A stretch of DNA of 64,000 nucleotides, taken from JBQTII01 sp052387905 (GTDB taxonomy: Bacteria; Actinomycetota; Actinomycetes; Sporichthyales; Sporichthyaceae). The position numbers were made by a program, and so were the translations under genes. The stretch covers positions 1 through 64,000 of the forward strand of contig JBQTIR010000025.1 in NCBI GenBank assembly GCA_052387905.1, read 5' to 3'. The notes beneath the pieces were generated by a model. It saw only the letters and a list, made by a program, of their open reading frames with translations. It did no database searches and was not told the DNA's origin. Of the stretch, positions 60,195-64,000 are shown one piece after another; positions within the stretch are counted from its first letter, which is position 1, and each line of letters begins with the position of its first letter.

Positions 60195-60746
60195 ATGCCC
60201 GAAGAGACTCAGAAAACCCAGCGGCTCGATCCGCGCAAGCCCCTCGTGTTCGACATCAGTCGGCTCGGGAGGCGGCCGGGATCGATGCTGAAGGTGTCGG
60301 TGTCTGTTCCGGCACCTGCGGATCTCGGTCTCGTGGTGATCGGCGTACCGGAAGGTGCCGCGATCGAGCTGCAGATGCGGCTGGAATCGGTGCTCGAAGG
60401 TGTGCTCGCGTCGGGAACGGCGCGGGCTCCGCTGGCCGGTGAATGCGTGCGGTGCCTCGATCCGCTGGAGAGCGATCTCCAGGTGGAGTTCGCGGAGCTG
60501 TTCGTGGCACCCGGGCAGGAGGGCGACGACGAGACCAGCTGGCTCCAGGGCGACGCGTTCGACCTGGAACCGGTGCTGCGGGACGCGGTGGTGTTGGTTC
60601 TTCCGCTCTCGCCGGTGTGCCAGGACGACTGCCCTGGTCTGTGCGTGCAATGCGGCGCCAGGCTGGTCGACGACCCGGACCACCAGCACGACGAGGCAGA
60701 CCCCCGGTGGGATGCCTTGCGCTCGCTCGTCGACCCCGGCGAGTAG
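60195..60746 (+). CDS. DUF177/YceD-family protein
   Basis: A 183-residue YceD-like protein, always next to rpmF in bacteria and linked to 23S rRNA or 50S maturation. PLVFDISRLGRRPGSM is the conserved head; GECVRCLDPLESDLQVEFAE and CQDDCPGLCVQCGARL supply conserved cysteines that may bind metal. Start ATG at 60195 has no clear ribosome site, and another ATG 7 nt upstream is out of frame. rpmF follows after 62 nt. Confidence 0.85.
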   Translation: MPEETQKTQRLDPRKPLVFDISRLGRRPGSMLKVSVSVPAPADLGLVVIGVPEGAAIELQMRLESVLEGVLASGTARAPLAGECVRCLDPLESDLQVEFAELFVAPGQEGDDETSWLQGDAFDLEPVLRDAVVLVLPLSPVCQDDCPGLCVQCGARLVDDPDHQHDEADPRWDALRSLVDPGE

Positions 60747-60808
60747 GCACCCGCGGGCCGCCCCATCGGGCCCACCGTTTGTACGTACCGCGACAGGAGA
60801 GCACCGCC

Positions 60809-60982
60809 GTGGCCGTTCCGAAGCGCAAGACCTCGCGCAGCAACACCCGCAGCCGCCGCGCGAACTGGAAGGCCGCGCCCATCACGCTGGCCACCTGCGA
60901 GCGCTGCCGCGAGCCCAAGCTTCCGCACGTCGCGTGCCCGACCTGCGGGACGTACAACAAGCGCCAGGTCCTCGGGGTCTGA
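60809..60982 (+). CDS. rpmF: Ribosomal protein L32 (zinc type)
   Basis: L32 (57 residues) starts with GTG after an AGGAGA site and reads AVPKRKTSRSNTRSRRANWK. The zinc ribbon is TCERCREPK with ACPTCGTYN. Like L28 in this window it is the C+ type. It is followed by rnc after 42 nt. Confidence 0.95.
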   Translation: MAVPKRKTSRSNTRSRRANWKAAPITLATCERCREPKLPHVACPTCGTYNKRQVLGV

Positions 60983-61024
60983 GACCCGCAGTAGCCGCGT
61001 CATCGTGTGTGTCGAGTGCCGGGT

Positions 61025-61771
61025 GTGGCGCAGGTGACCCCGCCTGCTGACTCCGCCGCGCCCGACCTGGATGCGCTGTGCGGCAGGCTCGACGTCCGGG
61101 CGAGCGCGGACCTGCTGATGCGCGCGTTGACCCACCGCTCGTACGCCTACGAGAACGGCGGTATCCCCACCAACGAGCGCCTGGAGTTTCTGGGCGATTC
61201 CGTGCTCGGCCTGGTGGTCACCGACACGCTCTTCCGCATCCACCCGGACCTTCCCGAGGGGCAGCTGGCCAAGCTGCGCGCCGCTGTGGTCAACATGCGC
61301 GCTCTTGCCGCGGTGGGCCGGGCGCTCGACCTCGGATCCTTCGTGCGCCTCGGACGCGGCGAAGAGGTCACCGGTGGGCGGGACAAGGACTCGATCCTCG
61401 CCGACACCGTGGAAGCAGTCATCGGGGCGATCTACCTCGATCGGGGTCTGGAGGTCGCCTCGTCGCTGGTGCATCGGTTGTTCGACCCCGTGATCGAGTC
61501 CTCCGCGCACCTCGGCGCCGGCCTGGATTGGAAGACGTCCCTGCAGGAGCTGACTGCGGCCATCGGCATCGGCGTCCCGGAGTACGCGGTCACCGAAAGC
61601 GGGCCGGATCACCAGAAGAGCTTCGTCGCCGCGGCGCGAGTGGCGGGCATCGAGTACGGCACCGGCTCCGGGCGCAGCAAGAAGGAAGCGGAGCAACAGG
61701 CCGCCGAGGCAGCCTGGACCGCGTTACGCGTGCGGGTCGACGCCGCCTCCTCGGCCGGCCTCGCGGACTGA
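61025..61771 (+). CDS. rnc: Ribonuclease III
   Basis: RNase III cuts double-stranded RNA in rRNA maturation and mRNA decay. The 248-residue protein has the signature NERLEFLGDSVLGLVVTD with catalytic Glu/Asp, the second acidic motif DTVEAVIGAIYLDRG, and a C-terminal dsRNA-binding domain (KTSLQELTAAIGIGVPEY, GRSKKEAEQQAAEAAW). GTG at 61025 is preferred; an in-frame GTG at 61007 is possible and neither has a clear ribosome site. mutM follows after 10 nt. Confidence 0.94.
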   Translation: MAQVTPPADSAAPDLDALCGRLDVRASADLLMRALTHRSYAYENGGIPTNERLEFLGDSVLGLVVTDTLFRIHPDLPEGQLAKLRAAVVNMRALAAVGRALDLGSFVRLGRGEEVTGGRDKDSILADTVEAVIGAIYLDRGLEVASSLVHRLFDPVIESSAHLGAGLDWKTSLQELTAAIGIGVPEYAVTESGPDHQKSFVAAARVAGIEYGTGSGRSKKEAEQQAAEAAWTALRVRVDAASSAGLAD

Positions 61772-61781
61772 CGGCCTGCCC

Positions 61782-62678
61782 GTGCCGGAACTCCCGGAAG
61801 TCGAGGTCGTCCGGGCCGGCGTCGCGAATTTCGCGCTGGGTCGCCCCCTGGCGCTGGTCGAGGTCGGCCATGCCCGCGCCGTCCGTCGGCACGCAGGGGG
61901 CGGTGCCGACTTCGCCGCTCGATTGCAGGGCCGCCATTTCACCGCCGCCTCACGGCGCGGAAAGTTCCTCTGGCTGAGTCTGAACACCCCGGCAGCGGAG
62001 CCGAGCGGGGAATCCGACGAGGCCGTGCTCATCCACCTGGGGATGAGCGGTCAACTGCTCGTCCAGCCCCCTGCCGCGGCTCCCGAACGTCATCTGCGGG
62101 TGCGGTTCGCCTTCGCCGACGGCGGCCCGGATCTGCGTTTCGTCGACCAACGCACCTTCGGTGGGGTGTGCCTGGAGCCGATGCGCACGTGCCCGGACGG
62201 TGCCCAGGTGCCCCGCGCCGTCGCACACATCGCGCGGGACCCCCTCGACCCGCGGTTCGACCCGGACGCATTCGCCGCTGCCCTCCGCCGCAAGCGCACC
62301 GGAATCAAGCGGGCCTTGCTGGACCAGACGCTGGTCAGCGGGATCGGCAACATCTACGCCGACGAGGCGCTGTGGCGGGCCAAACTGCATTTCGCCCGTC
62401 CGACCGAAACGCTGCGGAGGGCCGAGATCGACGCGATCCTCGGCGCAGCGGTGGAGGTGATGACCGCGGCCCTGGCCCAGGGCGGCACATCTTTCGACAG
62501 TCTCTACGTCAATGTGAACGGTCAGAGCGGGTATTTCGACCGGTCGTTGCAGGCGTACGGCCGGGCCGGACAGGGGTGTCGGCGCTGCGGATCGGAGATC
62601 CGGCGCGAGGCCTTTATGAACCGTTCGTCGTACTCCTGCCCGCGCTGCCAGCCCCGGCCCCGGCGGGGCAGCTGGTGA
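61782..62678 (+). CDS. mutM: Formamidopyrimidine-DNA glycosylase
   Basis: Fpg/MutM removes 8-oxoguanine and ring-opened purines. After removal of the initiator Met the N-terminus PELPEVEVVRAG provides the catalytic Pro and Glu. The phosphate-binding Lys is in SRRGKFLWL, and QTLVSGIGNIYADEALW is the H2TH region. The C-terminal zinc finger is CRRCGSEIRRE with SCPRCQPRP. The 298-residue length is normal. The GTG start fixes the N-terminal proline. Confidence 0.96.
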   Translation: MPELPEVEVVRAGVANFALGRPLALVEVGHARAVRRHAGGGADFAARLQGRHFTAASRRGKFLWLSLNTPAAEPSGESDEAVLIHLGMSGQLLVQPPAAAPERHLRVRFAFADGGPDLRFVDQRTFGGVCLEPMRTCPDGAQVPRAVAHIARDPLDPRFDPDAFAAALRRKRTGIKRALLDQTLVSGIGNIYADEALWRAKLHFARPTETLRRAEIDAILGAAVEVMTAALAQGGTSFDSLYVNVNGQSGYFDRSLQAYGRAGQGCRRCGSEIRREAFMNRSSYSCPRCQPRPRRGSW

Positions 62679-62815
62679 CTGCGGCTATTCCTCTTGCACC
62701 CGCGCGGCACGCTGGGTCATGATCGCGACAGAGCCGCTGTTGTCTCCGACCCCGTTATCCGGTTCTGGCCCCGCCTCGCCGTGCGACATGCGGCCGAGCG
62801 GTTCCCCGTTGCGGC

Positions 62816-62844
62816 TTGACCGCGGCCGTTGCCGGTGCGACTCT
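62816..62844 (+). promoter_or_regulatory. Promoter of the small coiled-coil gene
   Basis: TTGACC (62816-62821), a 17-bp spacer and GACTCT (62839-62844). RNA would start near 62851, leaving an 80-nt leader with a short ATGCGCG/CGCGCAT stem. 62679-62815 shows nothing else. Confidence 0.55.
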
Positions 62845-62931
62845 AGAGATGTCGCCCTGATGCGCGCACACGCGCATGGGCGGATGTCCTGTTGGCTTAC
62901 TAGCTGGTCACTCAGCGTGGAGGACCCCACG

Positions 62932-63126
62932 ATGGCGAAGGCGATTCTCGGGCACATCGGCGGCCCGGATCCTCGCATGATCAACGAGATGCGGCGCATG
63001 CAGCGCCGGATCGCCGAGCTCGAGTCGGAGCTGATGCGGATCCGGGCGGAGAACGACGCCCTGTCTGCGGAACTGCACCACGCGGAGCTCCTCACGGTGT
63101 CGATCGCGGAGCCTGCGCTCACCTGA
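62932..63126 (+). CDS. Small coiled-coil protein
   Basis: A 64-residue protein of unknown function. After AKAILGHIGGPDPRM the rest is a heptad-rich helix (INEMRRMQRRIAELESELM, RIRAENDALSAELHHAELL), so a dimeric coiled coil is likely. GGAGG lies 10 nt before the ATG; an in-frame ATG at 62860 would add 24 residues. It has its own promoter and a textbook terminator and sits between mutM and smc. I do not recognise a named family. Confidence 0.65.
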   Translation: MAKAILGHIGGPDPRMINEMRRMQRRIAELESELMRIRAENDALSAELHHAELLTVSIAEPALT

Positions 63127-63143
63127 TCGCCACCCACCTCCGA

Positions 63144-63173
63144 GGGACGCCGAGACACTCGGCGTCCCTTTTT
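63144..63173 (+). terminator. Intrinsic terminator
   Basis: GGGACGCCGAG (63144-63154), loop ACA, CTCGGCGTCCC (63158-63168), then TTTTT. It is one of the few terminators here with a real T-run. It ends the small coiled-coil gene. Confidence 0.92.
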
Positions 63174-63620
63174 CATGTCCGCCGGGTTCTCATGTCCGGC
63201 GAGAATTTCCTGTCCGCAGGTGATTCCGGCGTGACCTCCGCCGCGATCGCTCGTTGAATCGGGCGGAGGGTTGTTCCCGGCTTCGGCCGGCGAGCTACCC
63301 CGTGGCACCTGATCTCCCTGGGCTCTGGCGGGCGCGCGGGAGGCGGTGTCCCGAGACCCCTCCCGCGTTCGCTCCCGTCCCCCCGACGAGGCGACGCCGG
63401 GCGATCGGTCGGCGGGCCTGATCGCTCCCGAGACGCGCCGGGGTGCTGGCAGGCGGGCGCTAGCACCCCGGCGCTCTTACCTGTGTGGGGACCGGTTGGG
63501 GGGACCGGCGAAGACGCCGGATGCCCCACGAACCCCTTGCGTCCCGGCCCTGCGTGCCGTTCGGTGGCGCATCTCCAGGGCGCTAAAGTCGAGCGAATCC
63601 GACCTGGGGGACGAACCCGA
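63174..63620 (+). other. Gene-free stretch before smc with a 13-bp hairpin
   Basis: 447 bp with no convincing gene on either strand. TGTCCG occurs three times at 17-18 nt spacing near the start (63176-63216). GCGCCGGGGTGCT (63435-63447) and AGCACCCCGGCGC (63462-63474) form a perfect 13-bp stem with a 14-nt loop and no T-run. TAAAGT near 63584 is a possible smc -10, about 32 nt before its GTG, with GGGGGA as ribosome site. No known riboswitch was recognised. Confidence 0.5.
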
Positions 63621-64000
63621 GTGCACCTGAAAAGCTTGACGTTGCGGGGATTCAAGTCCTTCGCCTCGGCCACGACTCTGCGCTTCGAACCGGGGATCAC
63701 CGCGGTCGTGGGGCCCAACGGGTCGGGCAAGTCCAATGTCGTCGACGCCCTCGCCTGGGTCATGGGCGAGCAGGGGGCGAAGTCGCTGCGCGGCGGCAAG
63801 ATGGAGGACGTCATCTTCGCCGGCACCTCCGGGCGCCCGCCGCTGGGTCGGGCCGAGGTCTCGCTGACCATCGACAACTCCGACGGAGCGCTGCCGATCG
63901 ACTACAGCGAGGTCACGATCTCGCGGACGATGTTCCGTAACGGGGGATCCGAGTACGCGATCAACGGTGACCACTGCCGCCTCCTCGACATCCAGGAGCT
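63621..64000 (+). CDS. smc: Chromosome segregation protein SMC (partial, N-terminus)
   Basis: The first 126 codons of SMC, cut by the right edge. SMC with ScpAB loads at and organises the replicated chromosome. The N-terminal head is unmistakable: HLKSLTLRGFKSFASATTL, Walker A VGPNGSGKSNVVDA (residues 31-39 core), WVMGEQGAKSLRGGKMEDV and the SEYAINGDHCRLLDIQEL strand. The full protein would be about 1,180-1,200 residues. The start is a GTG. It follows the mutM cluster, as in mycobacteria. Confidence 0.95.
   Translation, partial: MHLKSLTLRGFKSFASATTLRFEPGITAVVGPNGSGKSNVVDALAWVMGEQGAKSLRGGKMEDVIFAGTSGRPPLGRAEVSLTIDNSDGALPIDYSEVTISRTMFRNGGSEYAINGDHCRLLDIQE

Noticed and set aside
60160..60200. 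TATTCT followed by a GTG near 60170 as a leaderless start for the DUF177 gene.
   Set aside because: The frame from that GTG closes after seven codons and is out of frame with the DUF177 protein.
63290..63330. Partial resemblance of GAGCTACCCCGTGGC to the 3' end of c-di-AMP (ydaO) riboswitches.
   Set aside because: The other conserved blocks of that riboswitch are not found at the right positions, so it is not called.

Overview
The window is GC-rich chromosomal DNA from an actinobacterium (Actinomycetota). The main grounds are the GlgE alpha-glucan pathway, a HupB with a long Lys/Ala tail, CofC for coenzyme F420, a SepIVA-type coiled coil, an NdgR/LtbR regulator divergent from leuCD, GatCAB and zinc-type L28 and L32. 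The gene order (etfBA - iscS - mnmA - MetE-like - ligA - ACT - gatCA - gatB - ilvBNC - serA - leuB - gltX - tRNA-Gln/Glu - ndgR/leuCD - hupB - cofC - ddl - thiL - recG - rsmD - coaD - sepIVA - DUF177 - rpmF - rnc - mutM - smc) follows the backbone known from Mycobacterium and Streptomyces. The genus cannot be named from this sequence.

Layout. 1-8.1 kb: alpha-glucan metabolism (glgE cut by the left edge, glgP, glgX), with an aldehyde dehydrogenase and a small PPOX-fold gene. 8.2-10.9 kb: enoyl-CoA hydratase and electron-transfer flavoprotein. 11-21.9 kb: sulfur transfer to tRNA (iscS, mnmA), DNA ligase and the amidotransferase gatCAB. 21.9-25.5 kb: two exported beta-propeller proteins. 25.6-40.7 kb: branched-chain amino acid and serine synthesis (ilvBNC, serA, leuB, ilvE, cimA), interrupted by a DUF35-thiolase fusion gene and followed by a FAH protein and gltX. 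40.7-42.2 kb: tRNA-Gln and tRNA-Glu beside a small accessory patch with a toxin-antitoxin pair and a decayed relaxase/helicase fragment. 42.2-48.3 kb: a methyltransferase, a PEP-mutase-like enzyme, a trans-sulfuration enzyme, ndgR and leuCD. 48.5-54.7 kb: hupB, cofC, an acyltransferase, ddl, a DUF3515 lipoprotein, an Lrp-type effector domain, thiL and thiD. 54.9-64 kb: rpmB, a second toxin-antitoxin pair, recG-rsmD-coaD-sepIVA, DUF177-rpmF-rnc-mutM, a small coiled-coil gene and the first 127 codons of smc.

The most interesting signals lie between genes. Two compact attenuator leaders precede ilvB and cimA. Each has a putative leaderless leader peptide with tandem rare regulatory codons (Val-Val-Leu-Val and Ile-Ile), a -35/-10 pair with 17 bp spacing and a start codon 6 nt after the -10, then a hairpin followed by T residues. 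Many other genes show the same arrangement of a TAnnnT box 6-9 nt before the start codon, suggesting widespread leaderless transcription. There are also two dispersed intergenic repeat families with two copies each, a perfect 26-bp inverted repeat after ilvC, an 11-bp inverted repeat between ilvN and ilvC, and a palindrome lying in the -35/-10 spacer of ndgR. No rRNA, CRISPR array, intact insertion sequence or prophage was seen.
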